Below are positions 10,138 through 20,098 of a stretch of 64,000 nucleotides of DNA, piece after piece. Source of the stretch: Acanthosepion lycidas (Eukaryota; Mollusca; Cephalopoda; Sepiida; Sepiidae); the NCBI GenBank assembly GCA_963932145.1, contig OZ010590.1, positions 59,173,789 to 59,237,788 on the forward strand. The letters run 5' to 3'. Every line of letters begins with the position of its first letter. The stretch's first letter is position 1. Below the pieces are notes generated by a model. That model saw nothing but the letters and a program-made list of their open reading frames with translations. It searched no databases and had not been told where the DNA came from. The position numbers and the translations under genes are program-made.

Positions 10138-10665
10138 GATTAGAATTGTATTTGTTTGTTTGTTTGTTTGTTTGTTTAATGTTTAACAACCTATCAATCG
10201 ATTAGAATTATAATAAAACTTAAACATTATCATGAAAGTGAATTTATACATTTTTTGTTCTTGAGAATTTAGAACAAAAATATTAGATTGTTCATTTACA
10301 AGAATAATTTTATATTTACAACATTGTAAAAACTAATACAATTAAAACTAATGCAATATTTATCATTTACCAATTTATAAAGAAATAAATGTGAAAACAA
10401 TTTTTTATTCATAAATTTATAAACATTTACTAAATTATAAAATATTTGAACCAACTATAAGGAAATCCTTATTATTTACCATTTTATAAAGTTTGAATCG
10501 ATTGGCAATCAGCCGATGTTTAGTCAACCATTCCAATAAACAAAATAATAAATAAACAGTGTTTATTATTTTTGTTTTCAGTTCTCAAGAACAAAGAAAA
10601 TGGATAAATTCACTTTCATATATTTTGGTTTTATTGCAATTCTAATCAATGTTTTTTTAAAACAA
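10138..10665. mobile_element. Fold-back element with about 75-bp inverted repeats
   Basis: The left arm, about 10198-10275 (CGATTAGAATTATAATAAAA, CATGAAAGTGAATTTATAC, TTGTTCTTGAGAA), is complementary to the right arm, about 10575-10655 (TTCTCAAGAACAAAGAAAAT, ATAAATTCACTTTCATAT, TTTTATTGCAATTCTAATC). About 300 bp of A+T-rich DNA lies between. A (TTTG)n run sits at 10151-10178. No transposase frame is seen, so it is probably a non-autonomous DNA element. Confidence 0.75.
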
Positions 10666-10829
10666 TAAACATTTCTGAGGAGTGAAGATAGTTAAAGTAA
10701 TAACCAGTGACATGCAGAAGTTTCATGATGTTTGGTGGTGCTGGGGTCAACTACTTGATTCTATGCCCATAAAACTCAAGTAGGGGAGGACTGTAGGGCC
10801 TAGTAATGAGAAATGTGAGAAAGGAAGAG

Positions 10830-11015
10830 TTCTTGATAATGCAAGTTATTTTTTGGACAATGGCATATTTTCCCAGGCTTCATGATACCAAAAGTAATTT
10901 AAAAAAAATTGAGCATCAATCTTTCCATATTTAGAAACAATGTACATGAAAAATGCACCTGAGTATCAATCAACTCATTTTAATTACTCTTAAACAATTT
11001 TTGTCCAAATATGTA
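10830..11015 (+). repeat. Direct repeat Y, copy 1
   Basis: TTCTTGATAATGCAAGTTAT, TTGAGCATCAATCTTTCCAT and AAAATGCACCTGAGTATCAA recur in the same order at 13105-13350. There is no coding potential and the family is unknown. Confidence 0.8.
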
Positions 11016-11247
11016 AAGACAGGTAGAACATAAACACTTTACTCAAATTAAATATAAACTAAATTTTTATTTCACTCTTTGATTAGATATCCCCACCCCA
11101 CCCACTATGGATGCCTGGGGCCATCGCACCATCTGCCTCCCCACTTTCTGCATGCTACTCTCACTAACAGTGTCAATGGAAAATTCGTCTTTTTGACATT
11201 CCAGTTTTTTGCAGGCATGAAAGTTCAGGTTTGCCAAAATTTTATTT

Positions 11248-11420
11248 TTACTTTATACTTTGCTTAGCTTTTGGAAGGCATTTTTTGCTATTCTAATGCA
11301 CCTTTGGATTTCAATGTCACATTTTCTGGTCTCTGTTAAATTTTCAAACTTGCTTGATTTTGACATTTACGACTACCATAATCTAGACTTCTCTTTTCTC
11401 TTTCCAACAAGGTAGTTACC
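11248..11420 (-). mobile_element. RTE-type LINE fragment (proximal part)
   Basis: Continues the copy broken at 10040. TACTTTGCTTAGCTTTTGGA, TTCTAATGCACCTTTGGATT and CTTGATTTTGACAT follow the order seen uninterrupted at 47840-47975. Confidence 0.7.
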
Positions 11421-12141
11421 ATTGGATGTTAGTAATGATAATTTTGTTAGTCAAATTGTGTTTTGGTGATGATGCACTGAAGAAGAACATATGAACAGAC
11501 ATACAGTGATTTTGGCTGGTGCAACATGCTGCCACTTTTCAAATAACTGTTGCATTGAGCATGTCTTTTTTGCTTTGTGGCAATCAAAGTGAAGAGTTGT
11601 TCTCTTCAGAAGCATGTTAGGTTACTGGTGGAGTGAATATGGTATGTAAAACCTATAGCTTGCAATGAAATCAAGAGATCATTGATGACTCACTTTGACA
11701 AATCTTTATGGCGTATTTTTCACTTTAATTAGTTAATATCAATAATTGGCTTTCCAAAACTAATAACATCATATTTCCCACAAGAGATATAAGCCATTGT
11801 TATAGACAAGGTAAAAACAAAGATTTGGAATATTTATTTTTAGATAGGTAAACCCTCCCCTTTTGAAAGACTGAAAGGAGCACAATCTTTCTATGCTCTA
11901 AATTCTCAAAATATTAACTATGCACAGGATAAAGTTAAGGTTAGTAAATATCAGTCAAATTTATTATTTTTTTATTTGGATATTAAAAAGAAGAAAATAA
12001 AAATCTGGAACTGAAAAAAGTGGTTGGAGTATACCATCAGTAGCATTCATAATAAGATAGAAAACCTATTATCTAGCAATCAAGTTTAAAGATACTGTCA
12101 ATTGAGAAGAGTTTTTTGGGGGGGTTTTTTTTTCATTTTCC
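11421..12141. other. Unassigned sequence
   Basis: No gene found. The 11975-12100 part is a diverged copy of 12820-12945 and belongs to the local duplication mosaic. Confidence 0.4.
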
Positions 12142-12515
12142 CACAAGCAAGGCAATAATGCAAGTAAGACACAAGGGGTTACTTGGAGTGAAAGAGAATG
12201 AAAAGGTTTTAGAAGTAACCAAAAACCCATAAACTGGAAACAAGGTTTATACCTCTACCCCTGTTCAACAGACACAAAGGAATTTAAACCAGGTAATAGA
12301 TGAACCAGTTCACACTTCATTATTCAACTAATACAAGCCCAATAGCAGTAATGCAAGTATGTCCCAAGGGGTTACTTGGAGTGAAAGAGAATGAAAAGGT
12401 TTTAGAAGTAACCAGAAACCCAATCCTAAACTGGAAACAAGGGATAAACCTCTACTCATGTTCAACAGACACAAAGGAATTTGAACCAGGTGATAGATGA
12501 ACCAGTTCACACTTC
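12142..12515. repeat. Tandem duplication, about 190-bp unit
   Basis: Two head-to-tail units (about 12151-12330 and 12346-12515) share CAAGGGGTTACTTGGAGTGA, AAGAGAATGAAAAGGTTTTA and AACAGACACAAAGGAATTT, plus GATGAACCAGTTCACACTTC. They differ by roughly 10 percent and small indels. Confidence 0.88.
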
Positions 12516-12655
12516 AACCAATACAAGGTGCAAGAGCCACTCAAGATGGTTACGGATTAAGGTTGTTGAATGGGCATAAGAGAAATAGATAAGAGGTGCA
12601 GTTTATGAAAATATGTAGAAAAGATAATATCATAAACTGTACTTTGTACCTTTTT
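12512..12655 (-). mobile_element. LINE-B-type 3' end, left-arm copy
   Basis: TTCAACCAATACAAGGTGCA, GAGCCACTCAAGATGG and AGAAATAGATAAGAGGTGCA match the left arm and interior of the hairpin element at 14738-14978. The right arm is missing. Confidence 0.65.
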
Positions 12656-12669
12656 TTCAACAGGAGTAT

Positions 12670-13085
12670 TTTTTGTGAATATCATTTCAAGGATTCTTGG
12701 GTCTGCCAAACTCATTCTTTGTGTCACTTCTATTGTTTCTACATTTGTTGTTCCACTCTCCACCCGTCACCAGTTTACTTTGAGATCTAACATCTGCATG
12801 ATTTACATTTCTGAAAAATTAGAAAGTAAAAATTTGAAACTAAAAGAATGGTGGTAGAAGGATGACATCAGTAGTAGTAATAATTGTAAGTTAGTAAACA
12901 ATCAAGTTAATATGGCGCTGTCAATTATTTTGAGAAAAGTTCATATAACCTCAAGAATTCTTGGGTCTGCTGAACTTATTCTTACTCTTGCTTTTGTTAT
13001 TACCACATCTTGATCAGTCCCTTCTTCATCCTTCTTCAGTTTACTTTGAAAGGTATCATCTGTGTCATTAACATTTCTGAAATTG
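12670..13085. repeat. Direct duplication, about 140-bp modules
   Basis: TTCTTGGGTCTGCCAAACT, CAGTTTACTTTGAGA and ACATTTCTGAAA at 12690-12815 recur, diverged, at 12955-13085, about 270 bp apart. The intervening 12820-12945 matches 11975-12100, so several blocks of this region were copied together. Confidence 0.7.
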
Positions 13086-13104
13086 AACTAAACCAATCAG
13101 CAAA

Positions 13105-13350
13105 GAGTCCTTGATAATGCAAGTTATTTTTTGGACAACAGCATATTTATCCTGGTTTCATGATATCAAAATAATTTTTTTTTTTAAATTGAGCATCAAT
13201 CTTTCCATATTTAGAAACAATGTACCTGAAAAATGCACCTGAGAATCAATTAGGAAAGTGAATTAATTTTTGTGCTAACAGTGTTGTAATTAAAATCTTA
13301 ATCAACCCATTTTAATTGCTCAATTACTCTTAAACAATTTCTGTCCAAGA
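13105..13350 (+). repeat. Direct repeat Y, copy 2
   Basis: Second copy of the 10830-11015 sequence, with about 60 bp of extra sequence near 13250-13305. Confidence 0.8.
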
Positions 13351-14074
13351 TCATTAAGGTCAATGTGATAGGGTTTTCAGTATAATCCTTTTTTTCAACA
13401 TATGATATGTCAATTAAAAGCCAATTGCTATAAAACTTTTAGAAGAATTTTTGTTCAGTTATAATTTCATTAAACTGTATATTTTATTAAAAACATCATC
13501 TATGATGGTCACCAATCAATGAGAATGTTTATATATAGCTATAGCAGTTATATTTCGAAAGATACAACAAGGTACGTGGGGACTGTTAATAAAATAGAAG
13601 CATTGGAAATATATAATTATTAGTAATCAAATAGTTCATTTATCAAATTTAAATATAGACTCAGAGCTTTATCAATTTGTCACATCCAATCTTCAGCTGA
13701 TTCTTTTGGTAAACTAACTTTGCTTACAGAATGCATTTTTTTTCTCTATAAAAAGTTTTCTTATGACAGAAATTGTTTGAAGATAATTCTGTTAATGACA
13801 TAAAATTGATGAATTAGATAAAATTTTGAATTTCATTAATGTATATTTGGGTAGTAATCTTTCTTTTAAACATTTTTATTAAATATGATGGACAAGGAAA
13901 ATCTTTTTATTTAGTTTTTCCAACATTCTTGTGTTTTTCTGTTGGGTGGGAGTAAGGAAGTACAAAATCTGTCCATATCGTCCATAGTCCGAAGCACTTT
14001 CAGCCACTTCTTCAGACATTTTCAAGGGATTTTGTTTTTTGTGTTAGTTTCTTTTCATATTTTTACTGTGTCAC
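13351..14074. other. Unassigned sequence
   Basis: A+T-rich, no gene or recognised repeat. Confidence 0.4.
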
Positions 14075-14292
14075 ATATATTATTTATGTGGTTTTGAATT
14101 TATAAATGTTATATATAGTTATATATATGAGAGGCCCCGTACATCAAAAATCTTTCCCACCATCAACCTCACCATGTTTAACAATAGGAATGGTGTACTC
14201 AAAGTCACCCACTCAAATTCTAGCTGTGCCCAACATATGATGACTTGGAATTATCACTCCTACAAGAATTCAAAACCACATAAATAATATAT
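14075..14292. repeat. Inverted repeat pair, 26-bp arms
   Basis: ATATATTATTTATGTGGTTT (14075 on) is perfectly complementary to AAACCACATAAATAATATAT (ending 14292), with about 165 bp between. This may be a small terminal-inverted-repeat element. No coding sequence lies inside. Confidence 0.75.
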
Positions 14293-14737
14293 AAAGCTAA
14301 AAATAATGGAAGCCTTATTAATAAAAATCCAACACTCAATAATATCAACTATGAACATGGACACAGTATGTTGACCATGTTTTGAAAATGAAACATTATA
14401 TAAATACATACCAACAACAATCTATTTTTAGTTAACAGTTAATATATTTCAACCTTGAAAATGGCTAAATATATTGCAGAAAGTGCTCAGAAAAAAACAT
14501 CTGGACAGTTTTTATATAATTTATCTACTGAAAAGAAAAAATTATAAGATCTCATGAAAAATTATATAAAAAACTTAATCAAAGCACCTTGTCTGTCCCA
14601 TTAAATGAAAGAAGGATTGCATGAAAAAAGGATTGCTGCCTAAATGCACAATATATGTGTGTGTGTGTGTGTGAGTGCACTGAGTTCAACATAAAACATT
14701 GGTACCATGGGATTTGGTTCCTATTTCTTTTCTTCTT
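14293..14737. other. Unassigned sequence with short (GT)n
   Basis: Holds a (TG)9 run at 14656-14674. No gene seen. Confidence 0.4.
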
Positions 14738-14978
14738 ATAATTATTCAACCAATACAAGGCGCAAGAGCCACTCAAAGTAGATGGTTACAGATTAAGTTT
14801 GTTGAATGAGCATAAGAGAAATAGATAAGAGGTGCAGTTTATGAAAATATGTAGGAAAGATAACATCATAGACTACACTTTGTAACTTCTCCACCTCTTA
14901 TGTTCATTCAACATCAATCGGTAACCCTCTACCTTGAGTGGCTTTTGGGCCTTGTATTGGGTGAACAATTATTAAAAG
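14738..14978. mobile_element. Hairpin made of two inverted LINE-B-type ends
   Basis: The left arm (AACCAATACAAGGCGCAAGA, GCCACTCAAAGTAGA) is complementary to the right arm (CTACCTTGAGTGGCTTTTGG, CCTTGTATTGGGTGAACAAT). Arms are about 85 bp and the spacer about 70 bp. Each arm matches the 3' end of the CR1-like LINE-B at 49495 (GTTCACCCGATACAGGGCCT, GCCACTCAAGGTAG). It may be two LINE tails fused head to head, or a MITE. A half copy lies at 12512. Confidence 0.75.
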
Positions 14979-15504
14979 CAGTCATTCAGTTTAAATGGCT
15001 CTCCAGAAAAGGGGCACAATATTATATCTGTTTGATTTTCTTCCTGCTATTTCTTGTAATTAAAGTTCCATTTAACTAGCATCCAATTTAATATTTTTTT
15101 TATTTACATGTATTTCATTTTTATTTTATCAAAAGGAAAAAATACAAGTTCATGCTTTCATTTATTTTCCATACAGATGTTTATTATCTACCAAAACACT
15201 TGTATTTTCAATGTTTTCTTTGTTTATTATGTTTATTATAATTATCTGTAAACGTGTTTTTCATAATAGTTTTTTCTTCTAGAAATGTTGAATTAGCATA
15301 GGTTTTGTCAGTGCTGTTTTTCTTTCCTTTAGTATTGCATCCACTAAATAAATAAATGAATTGTTAACAAAGAAAGCTGACTACCAGATGTTGACCTGAT
15401 CCTCCAAGCCAGATTTATAGCACTAAAGGAAAGTTCCATCTCTTTATTCATGCTATCTTTTATCACATCGTTCTCACTCTCCCAACAGACAAGTGTTACC
15501 ATTT
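14979..15504. other. Unassigned sequence
   Basis: No feature recognised. Confidence 0.4.
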
Positions 15505-16095
15505 CATTTTGAATTTTTTACACATTTTAGCATTTTTCATCCAAATGGAATATTGCTGCCATATATGGTCTGGTGCCCCAGCTGTACATCGCAAGGTCCT
15601 CAACAAAATCCAGAGACAAATATGCAATGTGATAGGTCCTGATCTGGTATCTAGTTTACATTTACTTTCTCACAGACATGCCATGGCGTCATCTGTCTCT
15701 TCTACAAGTATTTTCATGGCAACTGTTTCAACAAGCTACTTTCGCTGGTTCTGAGACTGCATGAATTTAAGCGAGCTACTAAGCTGACATCCTGACCCCA
15801 CTCTTTCACTGCTGAAACAGTTAAATGTAACATATCTCTTCTATTCAAACAGCTTCTTCTCTCACATTTCCCATCTGTGGAACTCCCTCCCCTTACTTGC
15901 TTCCCCGATGACTATAATCTTCAAATATTCAAATGTAATGTCAATCAACATCTTCTGATACCTTGATCTTGTTCCCCGTCCTTCTCTTTATCCTTTCCTC
16001 AAACACACCTCTTTACTCTTGTTCTCAATCCTCTGTAACCCCTTGGGTGCTAGTGGCACTCCTGCCTTGCTTGGAGTGAATTGCTTTTAAAAAAA
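15505..16095 (+). mobile_element. LINE-A (CR1/Jockey-type) RT C-terminus and 3' UTR
   Basis: From 15509 the frame reads MEYCCHIWSGAPAVHRKVL and NKIQRQICNVIGPDL. After frameshifts the nucleotide sequence continues with the equivalents of SLFYRYFHGNCS, FFPRTSRLWNSLP and NLQIFKCNVNRHL. This is the thumb and C-terminal region of a CR1/Jockey-group non-LTR reverse transcriptase (family knowledge). A short 3' UTR has TGTAACCCCTTGGGTGCTAG and the end signature CTTGCTTGGAGTGAATTG. The catalytic part of the RT lies upstream and is missing, so this is a 5'-truncated copy, as is typical for target-primed insertion. It converges on the inverted copy at 16180. Confidence 0.85.
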
Positions 16096-16179
16096 ATAGG
16101 ATGTGCCAGATAATTGGAAATATTTTGATAGGAACTGAAAACAAATTTATTCAATAGAAAAAATCATGTTTTTTAGGTT

Positions 16180-16530
16180 TTTTTAATCATTTCATCCCAA
16201 TCAAGGCAACAATACCACTAAAATTGCAAGGGATTACAGAGGTGAAAGGGATTCAGAATGAGAAGATTGAAAATAGGGACAATTGAGAAATAGGACAAAA
16301 AAAGAACAGGATTAAGGAAGACAGAAGTTGATGATTGACATTGCAATTAAATATTTGAAGATTGTAGCTAGCAGAGAAGCAGGAAATTGAAAGGGAGTTC
16401 CACAGTTAGAAAGTGTGAGAGAAAAAAACTGTTAGAGTAGAAATTACATCTAGCTAGTTAAACAGCAAAATGGTGAGTCATACTAGTAACATGTTTAAAT
16501 TCATGTAGTCAGGACACATGAGATTATCAG
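16180..16530 (-). mobile_element. LINE-A 3' end, inverted neighbour
   Basis: Reverse copy starting with AATCATTTCATCCCAATCAA, GCAAGGGATTACAGAGGTGA and GATGATTGACATTGCA, running back to CATGTTTAAATTCATGTAGT. It lies tail to tail with the plus-strand copy, 85 bp apart. Confidence 0.85.
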
Positions 16531-16834
16531 GTGGAATTATCCCCCTTGTCTGCCAAAGAACTACTAACAAAGGCTAGATGGCATTTGCCAAAGAAGTATA
16601 TAAGAAAAGAGCACAAAAGTATCATCCTTTTTCTTTGCTTTTTACTTACAGGATGCCTTAGAAATATAAATGTTACATTCCTTTCTAGGGTACCTTTTGA
16701 TTTCCAGTGAACCTCATGATGTATTGGATACAACACAGAATAGAATACAGGGTGTTATGGTTAAATTGTTGCTATTTTATATTTTTAATTTTGCCAATGC
16801 ACGTTTGTTTTTTATTTAGTCAACTGTACAGTAT
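16531..16834. other. Unassigned sequence
   Basis: No feature recognised. Confidence 0.35.
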
Positions 16835-17503
16835 AGTAGGGTCAGTTGGGCACTGTCTGCAAGAAAAAGAGCACTATGATGCAATTCATTCCACCAGAAA
16901 TTTGGAAATAGCATCCTGTACTGCTTGGAATTCTTTAAACTTCAATACAAACATTTCAGTGTGTTTGGGTGTCAATCTGAGGGGAGTGTAGAGGATTCAG
17001 AAAGAGTTGGATGAGTCTAATTGTGATTATAAAGGTATGGCAGCTCAGAAAACTCACACTGATCATTCTGATGAGAAAAGAACTCCCAGATTTGTTGGTG
17101 AGGGCCTCTGTCTCAACACAGAGGTAGTCTTGCTCTGGGCCAAGGAGGTGGCTGCTGGAAGACCCTATGTCTGGCAAAAGGACTCTGCACCATGCCACAC
17201 AAGCAGGAGAACCCAGTCATGGTGGTCAGACAATTTCTGCAAACACACCACCCTTTACATCCAGCCACCTAATTCTCCAGACTCCAACCCTCTTTATTAT
17301 TATGTGTGGGGCACAGTTATTATGTGTGGGGCACAGTTGAGTGAGAAACCAACAAAACTCTTTGTAACACCAAAGATGAACTGAAAGCAAGAATTATGGC
17401 AGCATTCACCAACTTAAACAAGGAGACCGTCCAGAAGAGATGCAGTAGATTCCGAAGTCGTCTGGGGGCTGTGGTTGAAGCCAATGGCGATTTTATTGAA
17501 TAA
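16835..17503 (+). mobile_element. Mariner-family transposase relic (DD37D type), internally deleted
   Basis: N-terminal part: NISVCLGVNLRGV, then, after one stop, RIQKELDESNCDYKGMAAQK, a mariner-type DNA-binding region. The reading then jumps to EVAAGRPYVWQKDSAPCHTS and PPNSPDSNPLYYYVWG, and after a frame change to NTKDELKARIMAAFTNLNKE, FRSRL and VVEANGDFIE, stopping at 17501-17503. The first catalytic Asp and the second DNA-binding helix are deleted. The second Asp (in QKDSAPCHTS) is kept. With 37 residues between, the third position reads Tyr where the family has Asp. A 21-bp tandem duplication near 17296-17338 breaks the frame. It is a dead cut-and-paste DNA transposon, not a host gene. 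Confidence 0.85.
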
Positions 17504-17774
17504 ATTTATTCTTTAGTATTTCAAAATATTTTTGTGTAATTTTGGTAAATATATCTGTTAAAATGAGATGTAAATGTTATTTTCATTTTTGTGTAATTTA
17601 GATGACAGTTTATCCATCTTACTTTATTGGATCACTGGTTGAACTATTCCTCAATGACCCCTCTACATAGATTAATTCAGAAGAACTTGGAGGTCATGTG
17701 TTGTGGGGTGGCGGTTACATGATCATGGAAATTTTTACCCAGTATCTCCTTGGTAGAAACTGTGTGGATGCTTT
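17504..17774. other. Unassigned sequence
   Basis: Probably the transposon trailer and flank. I could not place the 3' terminal inverted repeat. Confidence 0.35.
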
Positions 17775-18195
17775 CTGACTTCTTCTATGTGTCATCTCCC
17801 TTCAGTATATGAGCAGTGTTTCTCTCTTTGCCAAGGCTCCCACACCTGTTCCACCATCCATTCACACAAACTCATCAGGTAGGTGGCCTGCTGCCTTCCC
17901 CTAACTCTCATACACTCAATATGCCATGTGATGCTTCAGTTTTTCAAGCCCTCCTTCCTTGTTATGTGTCCATGAAACTTTCTCTTTCTGATTCTAAGTA
18001 TTCTAAGTGTTCATTTTGCTACTATTTTCTCTAAGGCTGCTGTGTTGCTTGCTTTCTCCATGGAATCCTCAGTATCCTTCTGTTGAACCACATTTCTGTT
18101 GCTTCTTGTTTTTTCTTTATCTAATTATCCAACATTCACTGTCATATAAGAGAATTAATATCACATAGCAATTCATTACTATTTCATTGCTAATG
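17775..18195 (-). mobile_element. RTE-type LINE fragment
   Basis: Antisense to the distal coding part. Shared blocks: TTTTTCAAGCCCTCCTTCCT, TTCTGATTCTAAGTATTCTA, TCAGTATCCTTCTGTTGAAC and TTCACTGTCATATAAGAGAA. No open frame survives. Confidence 0.78.
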
Positions 18196-18231
18196 GGGTG
18201 CTTTTACAAATGGAGAAAAGCTGTTAAATGT

Positions 18232-18308
18232 TACATGAAGCCAGAAGTTGTAGAGAGCCATGATCGCCTACATCCTGAAAGGACATGGCACATAGTAGAA
18301 GTATTTTG
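18232..18308 (+). mobile_element. RTE-type LINE 3' terminus, sense orientation
   Basis: GTTGTAGAGAGCCATGATCG and CATCCTGAAAGGACATGGCA are the LINE's last codons and 3' end. They lie in opposite orientation to the copy on either side (17775-18195 and 18325-18425), so a rearrangement or insertion separated the minus-strand pieces. Confidence 0.7.
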
Positions 18309-18324
18309 TGTAGTTTTTGGAGTA

Positions 18325-18425
18325 CATCTTTCACTATTCCTATGAGCATTCAGATTTTAGTTTCACATTTTCCATCCTCTGTTAAAATACTTCCAGATAT
18401 CACTGGTCTAGAACATGAAAGTTTT
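18325..18425 (-). mobile_element. RTE-type LINE fragment, continuation
   Basis: AGATTTTAGTTTCACATTTT and CTCTGTTAAAATACTTCCAG match the proximal part seen at 62510-62560. Confidence 0.6.
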
Positions 18426-18684
18426 GAAAACAAAAATAGTCGTAGCTAATTTTGGGGCACTGGAAATAAAAATGATATCCAAATTTTTTTGATTGGCAGT
18501 AGATTTCAAGATACGGTACTCATGTTATATGAATATTTCATCAAAATTGTTGTCCTTGCCAGATAAATTATTATTCCTTTAATAACCTTATTATATATAA
18601 TTATTCTCCTAATAAGCTAATTATTTTCTCCTTTCCACTCAGGTTTTCACACATTTAACTGACCTGTAAAAAATGACCTGTGCA

Positions 18685-18860
18685 TGTCTGAACAAAGCTG
18701 ATAACATATGTTATGTGCGTGGTGTATCCCCCTGTGGTATGGAAGGTGAGATTGGAGAGCCATGTTCAAATTCCAGCAGAGTTCATTACATTCACTTATG
18801 CTTAAATATCATTGGGAAACCTATGAATCCATCTCTTCCCCTCCAGTTATTTAAGGTTAG
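18685..18860 (+). mobile_element. SINE-A fragment, sense orientation
   Basis: GAGAGCCATGTTCAAATTCC (B-box region), CATTACATTCACTTATGC, TTGGGAAACCTATGAATCCA and TCTTCCCCTCCAGTTAT follow the SINE-A order. The distal part is missing. Confidence 0.7.
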
Positions 18861-19491
18861 GAAACTTAAATAGTAGGAACTTAATTATTGGGACTTGTAT
18901 CATTGTTATCTCCCAAAGAATTTTGAGTCAATATTTACTTAGCAAAAAAGTAGAATTATTCTCCCCCCACCCCAAATTAATGGAAAGCTTAAAATTAAAC
19001 AAAAGTTACTAAATAAATTATTTTTTACTGTTTTTTTTTTTTACCAGTTCTATTAGTTTAATTGCATTGAAATATCTTTCCATTCTATAGATTTAGACAA
19101 AAAAAATGTCAGCAATATAAGTACTAATTCTTGGGGTAAAATTAGGCAACTGAGTACTGATCAGTACTTGAGTTGTTAAATTTATGCTCAAAGATTAAGT
19201 ACAAAGTTGGCAATGCATCTTACAAGTTTCATGTGATACTTTCTCAGGTGTTGAAACATTTTGAATGTTCATTTCTTTCTTTTTAACTATGAAATTTGGC
19301 TTTATGTGATTTTTGAAATTTTATTTTTCATATTTTTTTTTATCTTTCTTTTATTGTGATGCATTTCATCCATTAGGTTTCATCAGACTGGCCTTTACTT
19401 AAAAAAAAAAATGAAAACCTTTCCAGTTTGTCATATTTTTCTAAATACTGTTTGTTGATATACAAAATTAGACAAAATTATATATTGTTAT
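18861..19491. other. Unassigned sequence
   Basis: A+T-rich, with homopolymer A and T runs. No gene. Confidence 0.4.
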
Positions 19492-19496
19492 ATCAT

Positions 19497-19549
<53 letters not shown>
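19492..19549. repeat. (TA)n microsatellite
   Basis: Left flank of the hairpin element. Confidence 0.97.
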
Positions 19550-19553
<4 letters not shown>

Positions 19554-19806
19554 TGAATCATTCATACAAAAAACAGATATAGAAGTTAATGATTTAAATG
19601 GCGAGAATACATATTCGCAAACAATTTTAATAAAGTACATTAACCCTGAACCTGTATATAAATATGCAACTGGAATTTATAAACAGGGATCATAACATTC
19701 ATATACAGGTTCGGGGTTAATGTACTTTATTAAATTTGTTTGCGAAGATATATTCTCGGCATTTATATCATTAACTTCTATATCTGTTTTTTGTATGAAT
19801 GATTCA
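19554..19806. mobile_element. Large hairpin MITE between (TA)n tracts
   Basis: Arms of about 112 bp: 19554-19665 (TGAATCATTCATACAAAAAA, AGATATAGAAGTTAATGAT, AGTACATTAACCC) and its near-exact complement at 19691-19806 (GGGGTTAATGTACTTTATTA, ATCATTAACTTCTATATCT, TTTTTTGTATGAATGATTCA). The spacer is about 25 bp. (TA)n lies on both sides, consistent with insertion into TA. No coding sequence. Confidence 0.9.
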
Positions 19807-19821
19807 TGTAATGTAAATAAT

Positions 19822-19823
<2 letters not shown>

Positions 19824-19860
<37 letters not shown>

Positions 19861-19877
19861 TGTATATATATGCATAC

Positions 19878-19946
<69 letters not shown>
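19824..19946. repeat. (TA)n microsatellite with CA/TG interruptions
   Basis: Right flank of the hairpin element. Confidence 0.97.
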
Positions 19947-20046
19947 TCAGTGGCATAGCTAGTGTTTTTGATGCCTAGGGCAGCTCTCAAGTTTACAGCC
20001 CCTCTCCAGAAAGAATACAATATTGCAATGCACATTAACCCCTTAA

Positions 20047-20048
<2 letters not shown>
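19947..20048 (+). repeat. CAGTGGCATAGCTAG repeat fragment
   Basis: Starts CATCAGTGGCATAGCTAGTG and continues into GATGCCTAGGGCAGC. CAGTGGCGTAGC-type starts are common ends of hAT transposon families (family knowledge), so this may be a transposon tip between two (TA)n runs. Short and uncertain. Confidence 0.4.

Positions 20049-20094
<46 letters not shown>
20049..20094. repeat. (TA)n microsatellite
   Basis: Perfect TA run. Confidence 0.97.

Positions 20095-20098
<4 letters not shown>

Noticed and set aside
17007-17384. A 125-codon frame that could be taken for a host gene
   Set aside because: Its motifs (GRPYVWQKDSAPCHTS, PPNSPDSNPL) are those of a mariner transposase and it is frameshifted.
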